Shown here piece after piece: positions 34,119 to 41,928 of a stretch of 55,112 nt of DNA. This DNA comes from a virus, in IMG/VR virus record IMGVR_UViG_3300044940_000164, positions 1 to 55,112 of that record; one strand, given 5' to 3'. The position numbers and the translations under genes are program-made. Position 1 is the first letter of the stretch, and every line of letters starts with the position of its first letter. The notes below the pieces were generated by a model. That model was given only the letters and a program-made list of their open reading frames with translations. It searched no databases and was not told the DNA's origin.

Positions 34119-34601
34119 TTAGATCCCTTTGATATTGTTGTGTAGTATTTGATCGATTAACGATAGGTACTTTGTGGTTCTCATCCTAAACGCCTGTAAC
34201 CACTCTTCATAGGCGTGGTTCCATATTGGATCGTTATCTGGCCAGTGTATCTTCGAACTCTTCTTATCGTGAAGATTATATTCTGTGACGGAAAGCGAAT
34301 CAAAAAGTTTCAAATACAGGGACAAATCCCCTTTCACTAACACGTCTATTCCACCTTTCTTAAAGACTGCTACCGACTCGAATGAAAACTGAGGTAAGAA
34401 TTCTTCCCTTTCATAATCTATTATTTCAGTGAATCCTAGATCATGAAGTTCTTCAAATATCCCCTCACGGAGTTGAACCGCGAAATCCCAATCCGTTTCT
34501 TGAGATAGGTTAAAATAGTCTGGATATTTTTCCGCCATGAAACGCGATCCGGTAAGATGAAATCTTGGGTCGTCTGTAAGCTTTTTTATCGTTTCTTGCA
34601 T
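34119..34601 (-). CDS. nucleotidyltransferase-fold protein (moron-like)
   Basis: 160 residues from the ATG at 34601 (GGGGGAG upstream). LTGSRF...(about 17)...TDWDFAV (residues 17-40) matches the NTase superfamily signature hG[S/T]...Dh[D/E]h, and GGIDVLV (about 83-89) supplies the third acidic residue. Such enzymes transfer NMP to protein, RNA or small molecules; substrate here unknown. It is not a tail gene: it is flanked by a terminator and a promoter upstream and inserted between major tail protein and chaperone. I infer an accessory gene, perhaps host-modifying or anti-competitor. A long GS-to-DxD spacing (about 17) leaves some doubt about activity. Confidence 0.65.
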   Translation of the reverse strand: MQETIKKLTDDPRFHLTGSRFMAEKYPDYFNLSQETDWDFAVQLREGIFEELHDLGFTEIIDYEREEFLPQFSFESVAVFKKGGIDVLVKGDLSLYLKLFDSLSVTEYNLHDKKSSKIHWPDNDPIWNHAYEEWLQAFRMRTTKYLSLIDQILHNNIKGI

Positions 34602-34623
34602 AATTTCTCCCCCGAGTCTTTTG

Positions 34624-34652
34624 ACTATACATAAAAAAAAACCCGCTGTCAA
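34624..34652 (-). promoter_or_regulatory. sigma70-like promoter overlapping a terminator
   Basis: Minus strand TTGACA (34652-34647), 17 bases, TATAGT (34629-34624): consensus -35, perfect spacing, 5/6 -10. The -35 lies in the loop and stem of the terminator. It drives the NTase-like gene and probably the tail chaperone and tape measure. Confidence 0.8.
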
Positions 34653-34660
34653 GCGGGTTT
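34639..34660 (-). terminator. intrinsic terminator after major tail protein gene
   Basis: A 9-bp perfect stem (AGCGGGTTT and AAACCCGCT, with AAACCCGCT first on the minus transcript), 4-base loop, followed on the minus strand by a run of T (continuing the TTT of the stem). It follows the major tail gene stop (34668) by 8 bases, so most late transcripts end here. Confidence 0.88.
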
Positions 34661-34667
34661 CTGTTAG

Positions 34668-35483
34668 TTAAGCGATGACGGGTTCTCCGTCTATGTAAAT
34701 GGCCACGTTGTTTACGGGGTCTGGGAGGATCTCGAAGTTCAAACCGATCTGTGCCCAATCGTCACCAGAGATAAAGCCTAAGTCACCTTCAGGTCGGATG
34801 TTTACATTCGGCATAAACACTTCGCGCTGTGGGCCTTCTGCATTTTCTGCGATGAATTTCACTGCTACACGGATAGGAGTGTTGCCTGAGATTACACGTT
34901 GGAAGGACGCAGCTACCGTATCGTAAGTTACGAGTAAATCATCGCCTTCGTTGATCGCTCCGTCGGTCAAAAACGAAATCATTCCGCGCTGTGCATTCAC
35001 CACATAATCTTCATCAACTACATATGTTGTACCTACGGGGTTAGAAGTTACCACTACAGAGGTTGCGTCGATAGCTTTGACGCCAGTCGGATTCTGAGCC
35101 GTTACACCTAATTGGTAGTAAAAACCTAATTGAACTGAATCAATAGGGTCTGCGGTTTCAGTAGCAGGAGTTGTAACGATAGTTTGAATTGAACCAAAGA
35201 GGTAGCGAGCTAAGTTTTGGTTCTTAATGTCGTCGCAGACAACTGTTGACGTACGGTTTGTACGCAATGTAATAGACGCATCTTTTTCACTTACACCGCG
35301 TGTCGATTTGAAGTGCTCTAAGTCTTCTGTTTCCACTGTTAAGTTAAACTCGGGACAGTTACCTAAGAATTCAAAAGGCGCGTTTTTAGGCAAGCGACGA
35401 GCGCTGTTTAAGGTCGCTACCATTATCTGGCCTCGACCAAGTGTTAAGCCGCCATTAAAATCATTTACAATCGATTGAGCCAT
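34668..35483 (-). CDS. major tail tube protein
   Basis: 271 residues. LTLGRGQIMVATLNSARRLPKNAPFEFLGNCPEFNLTVETEDLEHFKSTRGVSEKDASITLRTNRTSTVVCDDI is a tube-protein N-terminal pattern of siphophages; C-terminus WAQIGLNFEILPDPVNNVAIYIDGEPVIA. Forms the hexameric rings along the tape measure. Followed immediately by a strong terminator, as usual for a highly expressed structural gene. Confidence 0.88.
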   Translation of the reverse strand: MAQSIVNDFNGGLTLGRGQIMVATLNSARRLPKNAPFEFLGNCPEFNLTVETEDLEHFKSTRGVSEKDASITLRTNRTSTVVCDDIKNQNLARYLFGSIQTIVTTPATETADPIDSVQLGFYYQLGVTAQNPTGVKAIDATSVVVTSNPVGTTYVVDEDYVVNAQRGMISFLTDGAINEGDDLLVTYDTVAASFQRVISGNTPIRVAVKFIAENAEGPQREVFMPNVNIRPEGDLGFISGDDWAQIGLNFEILPDPVNNVAIYIDGEPVIA

Positions 35484-35510
35484 GTTTTTCTCCGTTATGT
35501 TTTGTTTATT

Positions 35511-36041
35511 TTAATCTATGTTGACCCACTGGTCAACATAATTCTGCACTAGGTCGAAATCTACTATCAACCAACCGAAGCTATACTGAGAATATTCGTC
35601 CGGAGGACGGACGGAATCTAGCGTGACTTTGAAATCCACTATTGCGTTTCCAGATCCGAAATAGTTTTTCGAATCATGTGGAAACTTCTTTGGTCTAGTC
35701 TTTTCCTCAAATAATCGTTTTAAGACTTCAGCCATGAGTATGTACGCGGGTTCTGATTCTCTAAAGCTGCCCTTATCGTCAAAAGTAAAACACTGAAAGA
35801 TGAGTCTCCAAGGAGCGTAATTGCGCGGCCCACGTTCTTCCCTCGCATAAAAGTTAGGAGGAAGCGCTGGCTCCGTAATCGTCACGACAGGCAGGGGCTC
35901 GGTCTTTCCGATATAAGGACGCCCGACTATCACTGAAGAATCCAAAGATAGATCATTCGTGTAGCCATTAGCAGGAGTTAGCCCTTGCAAATGGGTTTTT
36001 ATATTGCGCAAAATGTGTACTTTAAGTGGTATTTGCGGCAT
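35511..36041 (-). CDS. tail terminator protein (gpU-like)
   Basis: 176 residues between the gpZ-like gene and the major tail gene, the place of the tail terminator. LKVHILRNIKTHLQGL, then VTITEPALPPN..., and a beta-rich C-terminus (FKVTLDS...YSFGWLIVDFDLV) fit the tail completion fold. It caps the tail to fix length and joins head. Assigned by position and weak pattern. Confidence 0.6.
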   Translation of the reverse strand: MPQIPLKVHILRNIKTHLQGLTPANGYTNDLSLDSSVIVGRPYIGKTEPLPVVTITEPALPPNFYAREERGPRNYAPWRLIFQCFTFDDKGSFRESEPAYILMAEVLKRLFEEKTRPKKFPHDSKNYFGSGNAIVDFKVTLDSVRPPDEYSQYSFGWLIVDFDLVQNYVDQWVNID

Positions 36042-36051
36042 ATAATATATC

Positions 36052-36654
36052 CTACAATTTTAGCAGTCTTTCGAATTCTCTTTGCAGATAGTTCGCCGTA
36101 GCGGGACTCACTTTTTGTGCGACCCCTTCTTCGCCCCCGAACACCTGGTTCACCGATGGCCCGTAAAGAAGCCACAAATTGTCAGCAATTCTTTTCGGCT
36201 TGTACGCCGTTGGTGGCGTCACACCTTTTCTAGTTCGAACAGCTAATCCCTGATTAGATTTAGTATCCAAATCCGCGCTACCAGAACGCAGTTTAAGTAA
36301 AAAAGCGTTCGGTATTAATTTAGACCCTCCGGGTTTTACCGCTACTCTAACCCCTTTCTTATTTACCGCGGTGGCGAATCTGGCCAGTGACGTCGGGCGG
36401 GCCTTACTCGTAATTACCGCCTCCAGATCTTTCTGTTTAGCTTTTTTGGATACTTTCAACCGTTTAGAATCTTTCGCTCGAACATAGTTATCCGGCAAAT
36501 TAATTTGAGCTAATATTTCTCTAGCGGCTTGAGCCCTAGCGCGATCGGCGGTGCGATTTATGGCTTGCGTTGCCGCAAGTGATATCTTAGTGGACGCCTT
36601 GTCCAGATCTTTTAGATTTGATAATCCATTTATTTCAAATTTTATTCTAGCCAT
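36052..36654 (-). CDS. minor tail protein Z-like tail completion protein
   Basis: 200 residues. MARIKFEINGLSNLKDLDKASTKISLAATQAINRTADRARAQAAREILAQINLPDNYV is the N-terminus of the lambda gpZ family (helical, ending in ...LP..Y.). The C-terminus is basic (QREFERLLKL). Acts in head-tail joining or tail maturation. Start overlaps the previous gene. Confidence 0.75.
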   Translation of the reverse strand: MARIKFEINGLSNLKDLDKASTKISLAATQAINRTADRARAQAAREILAQINLPDNYVRAKDSKRLKVSKKAKQKDLEAVITSKARPTSLARFATAVNKKGVRVAVKPGGSKLIPNAFLLKLRSGSADLDTKSNQGLAVRTRKGVTPPTAYKPKRIADNLWLLYGPSVNQVFGGEEGVAQKVSPATANYLQREFERLLKL

Positions 36655-37024
36655 TTGGGTATGGGTAGTCCCCCTCCTTTTGAGGCGGAACTGCCGCCCC
36701 CAGAACTTTGTAAGTGAACTTATCTTGAACTTCTTCTGCGTCTAAAACGTATGTTTTTTGCCAAGGTGTAGTAATTATATCGCCGTAATTTATTTGCGGT
36801 GTCAATTCCCGCCAGAAAACAAACTCCAACTCTGCGTAATCAGAGATCTGGATATAATTCAAATTAGTCCCCAACTGATCCCCTAGATACCCCATCTTAT
36901 AAAATGCTCGAGCCTTAGTCTCTATCGGAGATCCACCGGCTTTTGGATATATAATGACGGGGTAACTGTGGGTGGAATGAACCTCTTCTCTCATCCCCTT
37001 CATGAGTTCAAATTTAGAATTCAC
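36647..37024 (-). CDS. head-tail joining protein (FII-like)
   Basis: 125 residues from a GTG at 37024; an internal ATG at 37003 is the alternative and has no ribosome site. Beta-rich with LEFVFWRELTPQINYGDIITTPWQKTYVLDAEEVQDKFTYKVLGAAV. Position directly before gpZ-like matches lambda FII, the gate between head connector and tail. Assignment is mostly positional. Confidence 0.6.
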   Translation of the reverse strand: MNSKFELMKGMREEVHSTHSYPVIIYPKAGGSPIETKARAFYKMGYLGDQLGTNLNYIQISDYAELEFVFWRELTPQINYGDIITTPWQKTYVLDAEEVQDKFTYKVLGAAVPPQKEGDYPYPNG

Positions 37025-37301
37025 CTTCTTTGGCCTCTGTATCTGTTAAGCTCCCTTCAGTGGTTACTGTAAGTTCTTCGTCTTTAACTTTTGAGGCCTT
37101 TACACTTTTAGTCTTTTCAACTGGAGCTTTAGGACCCTCTTCGTCAACGTACTTGACAAGCTTTTGCTTCAACATAAGTTTTAAGTTTCCCTCGCTAATC
37201 TTATCCGCCGAAAAGTGATCGTTACGCATTAATACCGTAGCTTTTATATCCCCAATCGCCGTGAATTTTAACGAAGACGCTAACACTTCTATCTTTTTCA
37301 T
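37014..37301 (-). CDS. small head protein (FI-like position)
   Basis: 95 residues, an N-terminal domain of about 50 residues (FTAIGDIKATVLMRNDHFSADKISEGNLKLMLKQKLVKYV) and a low-complexity charged tail. Between major capsid and FII genes, the lambda FI slot, but the similarity is not clear. AAGGAG before ATG. Confidence 0.55.
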   Translation of the reverse strand: MKKIEVLASSLKFTAIGDIKATVLMRNDHFSADKISEGNLKLMLKQKLVKYVDEEGPKAPVEKTKSVKASKVKDEELTVTTEGSLTDTEAKEGEF

Positions 37302-37326
37302 CTCATTTCTCCTTGTATGAAAATTT

Positions 37327-37344
37327 AGGGGCCTTTCAGCCCCT
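37327..37344 (-). terminator. weak terminator-like hairpin after capsid gene
   Basis: AGGGGC and GCCCCT (37327-37332, 37339-37344), 6-base loop, 7 bases after the capsid stop. The minus-strand 3' flank is AAATTTT, a weak U-tract; the other strand has TTTTT. Probably a partial attenuator that lowers expression of the genes after the capsid. Confidence 0.5.
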
Positions 37345-37350
37345 TTTTAG

Positions 37351-38451
37351 TTAAAGAACTTTGACCTTCATGGTCTTGTTTTCGTGAATCGGTACCATGA
37401 TCGGTGCCGTTTCTGTCATCACGTTATTGTGTACGTTTGAACCAACGGACAACCATGAACGAGTCAAGATGTCTGTAGGGCCAACACCTAATGAAACCGC
37501 GTTAGGGATCAATCCGTATGCCTCTACGACTTCATAATCACCTGCCACTAAAAGAATCGTGTCGGGATCCATTAGATTAACTTCTGTTTCCAGGCCTACA
37601 ATGCTAGGATGCGGTACGATCATCTTCTGACGATTCACCCAGAACTCGATCTCAAATCCAAATTCCCCAGCAGCGATACGTCCAATCATGGAGTAATCGT
37701 TTGGTTGCATTGGCCCGATATTGAAGTTTCCAGTAGTTCCACGAATGTCCGTAGACAAGAGCTCTTTCACTTGAGGGTCACTCAAGAAAACTCGAGCCGC
37801 ATTTGTACCCATAATAATACGAGCAACAGTCCCGCCGAACTTAATATCTTCCATAGTGCGAGCGTAATCCGCAATTTCTTGCAAGATGTTTACGCCAGCT
37901 TCACCCCATCGACTTCCAGGTGCCAGGGTAAGATCTAAGCTTGGATCGCGATTAAAGTCCAAAAGGCGTGCAGGATATTCGGGACCTTGAATCAGTAAGC
38001 TCCCGTTCAACATGACTTCTGAAGCCATTTGCTCCAAGCGATTGTCCACCAAGTCTCTTTGATGACGCAGGATCTCACCGACAGCCGCAGCTTCTCTAGC
38101 TGCGGGAGATCCGTTATCTAAGGTAGCGATTTGGCCGGGTTGTTTCCGAACATATGAAGAAGGGCTAACCACATCGTTCAATTTAATGAACGCAGGTTTG
38201 AATGCGCGAACTTCACTTTGAACATCATAGCTAGGAACGCCGTCAGCCATCGGGCGAACGTATGGAGCTGCTTTTCGAGATTTGTAAATTTTCTCGAAAA
38301 TGATACTTTCTGTGTCGAAAATCATAGGAGCCGCTGACCCTTTTAATGTCCGCCAGAAGGTCTGGGGACGACGGAGATCTTCGAAAAGACCCATCAGCGT
38401 CTTGGTATCGTATAATGTAGTTAAATCGGGTAATCCGTTAGTGAATGGCAT
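37351..38451 (-). CDS. major capsid protein (lambda gpE family)
   Basis: 366 residues, close to lambda E (341). N-terminal: FRRPQTFWRTLKGSAAP-like LRRPQTFWRTLKGSAAPMIFDTESIIFEKIYKSRKAAPYVRPMADG, then DVVSPSSYVRKQPGQ; C-terminus VGPTDILTRSWLSVGSNVHNNVMTETAPIMVP. HK97-fold protein making the head shell. AAGGAG before ATG. Next to the gpD-like gene as in lambda. Confidence 0.92.
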   Translation of the reverse strand: MPFTNGLPDLTTLYDTKTLMGLFEDLRRPQTFWRTLKGSAAPMIFDTESIIFEKIYKSRKAAPYVRPMADGVPSYDVQSEVRAFKPAFIKLNDVVSPSSYVRKQPGQIATLDNGSPAAREAAAVGEILRHQRDLVDNRLEQMASEVMLNGSLLIQGPEYPARLLDFNRDPSLDLTLAPGSRWGEAGVNILQEIADYARTMEDIKFGGTVARIIMGTNAARVFLSDPQVKELLSTDIRGTTGNFNIGPMQPNDYSMIGRIAAGEFGFEIEFWVNRQKMIVPHPSIVGLETEVNLMDPDTILLVAGDYEVVEAYGLIPNAVSLGVGPTDILTRSWLSVGSNVHNNVMTETAPIMVPIHENKTMKVKVL

Positions 38452-38462
38452 ATCTGTTCTCC

Positions 38463-38897
38463 TTACTCGATACCTTGATACATGAACTCAACCATCTGGA
38501 TATTAGATCCAGGATAATTGAATGCATTAAGTTTTTTCTCTAATGTGTCAAAAGACGCATGGTAGTGAACTCGTTCCGGATTAAACTTGCCGGACGTTAT
38601 TACGGGAATTCCTGCACCTGTTAAGTCCTCGTCTACCGATGTCCCTGTTAAACCAAAAGGCTGAACGCCAGCTTGGTAGTCAGTGAAAGTGTAAACGTCA
38701 ACTTCCATAGCGCTATTCAGCTTAACTACTGTGAATTCTTTCACACTTTGTCCAGTAACAAGCGCGTCGGATACTACTCGGCGGACAGTGTTATATTGAC
38801 CGTGGCCAGAAGCAAGAACCTCTCCGCGAGTAAATCGCTGAGTTTCATAGCCAGCTACGCCTAAATCTAAATCATCTGATACGTTAATATCTGGCAT
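38463..38897 (-). CDS. head decoration protein (gpD-like)
   Basis: 144 residues, longer than lambda D (110). RFTRGEVLASGHGQY.TV..VVSDALVTGQSVKEFTVVKLNSAMEVDVYTF..YQAG.QPFGLT fits the D family, which binds at capsid threefold axes after expansion. AAAAGGAG before ATG. Confidence 0.85.
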   Translation of the reverse strand: MPDINVSDDLDLGVAGYETQRFTRGEVLASGHGQYNTVRRVVSDALVTGQSVKEFTVVKLNSAMEVDVYTFTDYQAGVQPFGLTGTSVDEDLTGAGIPVITSGKFNPERVHYHASFDTLEKKLNAFNYPGSNIQMVEFMYQGIE

Positions 38898-38899
38898 CT

Positions 38900-39247
38900 T
38901 TATTCTCCTTTTCTAGGTGTAATGTTTAAGATTGGTCCCCAAATCGTGTGGTCGGCTTTCTTCTCGGCCGCTGGGACATCTGCCCCAACGCCCGCGTCAG
39001 GATTTTTAGTAGATAGCATCAACTTTTCGAAGCTCTCTTTTTCAGCGACTTTAGGTGCTTGCTTTAGAAGAGCAACTGCCTGTTCAGCAGTTAGATCTGT
39101 AGTGAAAGCTATTGTCTTAGCTAAGTCTTCACGACCTTCAGCTTCAGAGGATTCTATAATTGCTTGAATACGGCCTTGAGCAGCGATAGCCGCGTCTTTC
39201 TGTACTTTTGCAATATCGATTTCGGGTTTTTGAGCCGAGTCGGTCAT
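38900..39247 (-). CDS. scaffold protein (Nu3-like), nested in the protease gene
   Basis: 115 residues translated in frame from an internal ATG at 39247, with a perfect AAGGAG six bases upstream. Helical and acidic (QKPEIDIAKVQKDAAIAAQGRIQAIIESSEAEGREDLAKTIAFTTDLTAEQAVALLKQ), ending in a basic ITPRKGE tail likely to bind the capsid protein. It is the lambda Nu3 arrangement. Confidence 0.82.
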   Translation of the reverse strand: MTDSAQKPEIDIAKVQKDAAIAAQGRIQAIIESSEAEGREDLAKTIAFTTDLTAEQAVALLKQAPKVAEKESFEKLMLSTKNPDAGVGADVPAAEKKADHTIWGPILNITPRKGE

Positions 39248-40060
39248 GGTTGTCTCCTTATTTACGTTTTTATTATTGTATCCGTTTATTCGTTCGTTGA
39301 CAAGCGAAATTTTATCTACTAAGCCAAGTTCTTTTCCTTCCTCCCCGGTAAATGACGCTGCTTCTAAATTGATGACGTCTTCTACTGTCATGTTAGGCCT
39401 ACGACTAGCAATAAGTTGTGCGAACTGTTTTCCAATTCTATCTATGTCTTCTTGCATTTTTTGTTTAGTATCGTCGCTTAATGCTTCGTAGGGATTGCCT
39501 TCTGCTTTACGCTTCCCGGACTTCATCACTGTAACAGTGACCCCCTCCTGTTCCAATGCTTTCTCGAAACTTTGATGAATTACTATAGCCCCTATCGAGC
39601 CCACTACCGCGCTCGGTTGCGCCACGATCGTATCGGCAACAGACGCCATCATATACGCACCGCTAGTAGCGTAGCCTTTGGTTTGGGCTGTCACTGGTTT
39701 AGTTTTGCTCGATACCATTAACGCAACGGCTTCGAACGCGCCTTGAACAACACCGCCAGGAGAGTTAATGTCGAGTACGACTTCTTTCACTTTGGGGTCG
39801 TTCATACCTTCCATGAACGCCTCGACTATGTAATCGTAAGACGTGAATAAGCCATCTACAGTTATATTCATGCGATTCAGAAGCATTCCGGATACTGGGA
39901 TTTTTAGGACTCCGTTTTTAACTTCGTATGGTTGGTAGATTGGATCTCTGCTCGTTTCCGACAGAGATGATATCTCGAGACAGCTAACTCGGTTAAGAGC
40001 GGTCTGATAGAGATCAACAAATTGTTCATTGAGAATTAAAATTTCGCTGCTTTTTTTCAT
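38900..40060 (-). CDS. head maturation protease, S49 family (gpC-like)
   Basis: 386 residues. Serine peptidase S49 (ClpP/SppA fold): DINSPGG (98-104) oxyanion glycines, TSGAYM with Ser133 as nucleophile, and SGKRKAEGNPY with a Lys (183 or 185) as general base. Cleaves scaffold and capsid protein during head maturation. The C-terminal part (from about residue 272) is also translated from its own start (see 38900-39247). ATGA overlap with portal. The Ser-Lys dyad assignment follows the family. Confidence 0.9.
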   Translation of the reverse strand: MKKSSEILILNEQFVDLYQTALNRVSCLEISSLSETSRDPIYQPYEVKNGVLKIPVSGMLLNRMNITVDGLFTSYDYIVEAFMEGMNDPKVKEVVLDINSPGGVVQGAFEAVALMVSSKTKPVTAQTKGYATSGAYMMASVADTIVAQPSAVVGSIGAIVIHQSFEKALEQEGVTVTVMKSGKRKAEGNPYEALSDDTKQKMQEDIDRIGKQFAQLIASRRPNMTVEDVINLEAASFTGEEGKELGLVDKISLVNERINGYNNKNVNKETTMTDSAQKPEIDIAKVQKDAAIAAQGRIQAIIESSEAEGREDLAKTIAFTTDLTAEQAVALLKQAPKVAEKESFEKLMLSTKNPDAGVGADVPAAEKKADHTIWGPILNITPRKGE

Positions 40061-41685
40061 TTCTTTGGCTCCGGTGCGGCTACTTGTCCTGCTTTTCCTT
40101 TTACAGAATTCATCATATCAGATTCTTGAACGTCTGGCAACAGTCCAGCGGCTTCTCGCATTTTTTGTTCTCTTGATTGCTGACGGATAACTTCGCGGTA
40201 ATCTAGGCCGAGTGCTTGGCATTCTTTCTGCAATGTTGAAACTCCTGACAATAATCGGAGCTGCGCTGCTTGGGTCTCCTTCAATTCTTCTACTTGGCCC
40301 CGACCCGCGCCGATGAACCATCCGGCCGTCAAAGCTTCGCGAGTTAGCCCTGAATAAAAGTCTGAAAGAGACATTTCACTCGCAGGTAAAGTTTCTATCT
40401 GATTTGACTGGATAGCCTCTTCCAACCAGAGCGCGTATATTTCCGAAGCCAGGTAGTCAACTATGAAAGCTTTTTTCGCTTGCAATGATTTCCAAGTCTC
40501 GTTCATGGACGCCCGAGCAGAAGAGTAATTAGTATTGGAATAGTCCTTGGATAACTGCTCGTAGGAAATACCCAGAGACGCGGCGATATATCTTAGTAGC
40601 GACGCCTCGAACTGCGTACCCAATGGTCCCCCTTGCGTAGGAGACAGCATCTTAAGCTTGGTGCCCGGAAACATCACAGGGACTTGAGTCCCGTTAATAC
40701 GATGAGCGTTTGGATTTGCTTTAACCCATTCAGCCACCCCCGCAAGGTAACTTCCATATATCTGATTGGATACCTCTGAATATGAATTCTCTGAAGCTTT
40801 AGATTTCTTGCCAGCGCCCAAAGCGGTGTATATTTCTTCCCCCACAGGTACTTCTGTCTCCACGACCGCCGCATAAGTGGCTTGCACGACAGCATTCTGT
40901 AAAACTATTTCGCGGAATTTTTTAGTAACGTTTAATTCCTTTAAGATACTGACCATGTTTGTCACGCCGCGAGACTGATCGACTCGCTCTTGCTCAAATA
41001 CGTGTAGAACCATTGGGCGGCCCCACTCTTTCTTGGCTGGAATCCTGGTGTAATCCAGAGCATTTCTCTGTGTCGATCCAATTTCGGCTGGGTGATCTCG
41101 ACGTATGTGATATGCTACAGCTTCTCCGTATTTGTTTTTTTCTATGCCGCCGACTGCATATTTGTTGACGATCATGCCCGGGGGATTAGACAGACGCGCT
41201 GGGTCGATCATTTGAATACACGTGCCATATGGTCGGGATAAACCTCGTCTTTTATATTCTACAGTCGCTATAATTTCCCCATGAATCAAATATTGCGCGA
41301 TCGCTAATCTCAGAAGTTTACTGAAGTTATTATGACCCGAAGCGTCAACCCAATTACGACGGGATTCCGCCCATAGCTGAAATTTACTTTCAACTTCTTC
41401 AGCAAAAGCTTCTGCCCATTCTTCCGTTCTGCCCAAAACCTTATAGTTCGGTTTGGCGACTAGATTATACGACGTTCCAATTATGTTATCTTTGTGAAAA
41501 TCTATTGCGCCGTCGATGTACGAATCATTTCGCGCTGAATCCAGAGTTCTTGCGTCAATGACATATTTATGTGGGAGTAAATCGGCATCTGCGGATCTTT
41601 GCGGAGGGTTCCAACTAGCTAACTGCCTATTAAAGACTTCAGCCCCTTCAAATGGGACCCCCATTCCTACTTGTGTTTCTACCAT
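40057..41685 (-). CDS. portal protein (lambda gpB family)
   Basis: 542 residues, near lambda B (533). DSYIDGAIDFHKDNIIGTSYNLVAKPNYKVLG, YLIHGEIIATVEYKRRG, IQMIDPARLSNP, HVFEQERVDQSRGVTNM and SKDYSNTNYSSARASMNETWK are characteristic. Twelve copies form the DNA entry vertex. C-terminus overlaps the protease start. Ribosome site AGGGGG. Confidence 0.92.
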   Translation of the reverse strand: MVETQVGMGVPFEGAEVFNRQLASWNPPQRSADADLLPHKYVIDARTLDSARNDSYIDGAIDFHKDNIIGTSYNLVAKPNYKVLGRTEEWAEAFAEEVESKFQLWAESRRNWVDASGHNNFSKLLRLAIAQYLIHGEIIATVEYKRRGLSRPYGTCIQMIDPARLSNPPGMIVNKYAVGGIEKNKYGEAVAYHIRRDHPAEIGSTQRNALDYTRIPAKKEWGRPMVLHVFEQERVDQSRGVTNMVSILKELNVTKKFREIVLQNAVVQATYAAVVETEVPVGEEIYTALGAGKKSKASENSYSEVSNQIYGSYLAGVAEWVKANPNAHRINGTQVPVMFPGTKLKMLSPTQGGPLGTQFEASLLRYIAASLGISYEQLSKDYSNTNYSSARASMNETWKSLQAKKAFIVDYLASEIYALWLEEAIQSNQIETLPASEMSLSDFYSGLTREALTAGWFIGAGRGQVEELKETQAAQLRLLSGVSTLQKECQALGLDYREVIRQQSREQKMREAAGLLPDVQESDMMNSVKGKAGQVAAPEPKK

Positions 41686-41694
41686 TCGATCCCC

Positions 41695-41928
41695 CTAAAG
41701 AAAGAATTCTATTGGGCGAAGAACATTTCTACACCCGATTTGGTTCTCTAAATACTGTATGTAATCTTCCAGATCTTTCTTTGTCGACCTAGTGTACTTA
41801 ACAGACTCTCCGTTTTGATCTCTTACCTCAACTGCTTGCTTCCCCATCATTAGATTATGTAGCGCCATTTTCGCTTGGCGAAGCATAAGTTCGAGTTCTT
41901 CTTTGGTGAATAATGGCGTGCACGTCAT
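41695..41928 (-). CDS. head-tail connector gpW-like
   Basis: 77 residues (lambda W has 68). FTKEELELMLRQAKMALHNLMMGKQAVEVRDQNGESVKYTRSTKKDLEDYIQYLENQIG is the gpW helix-hairpin-helix pattern. Adds to the portal to retain DNA. Overlaps the terminase stop by 4 bases. Confidence 0.85.
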   Translation of the reverse strand: MTCTPLFTKEELELMLRQAKMALHNLMMGKQAVEVRDQNGESVKYTRSTKKDLEDYIQYLENQIGCRNVLRPIEFFL

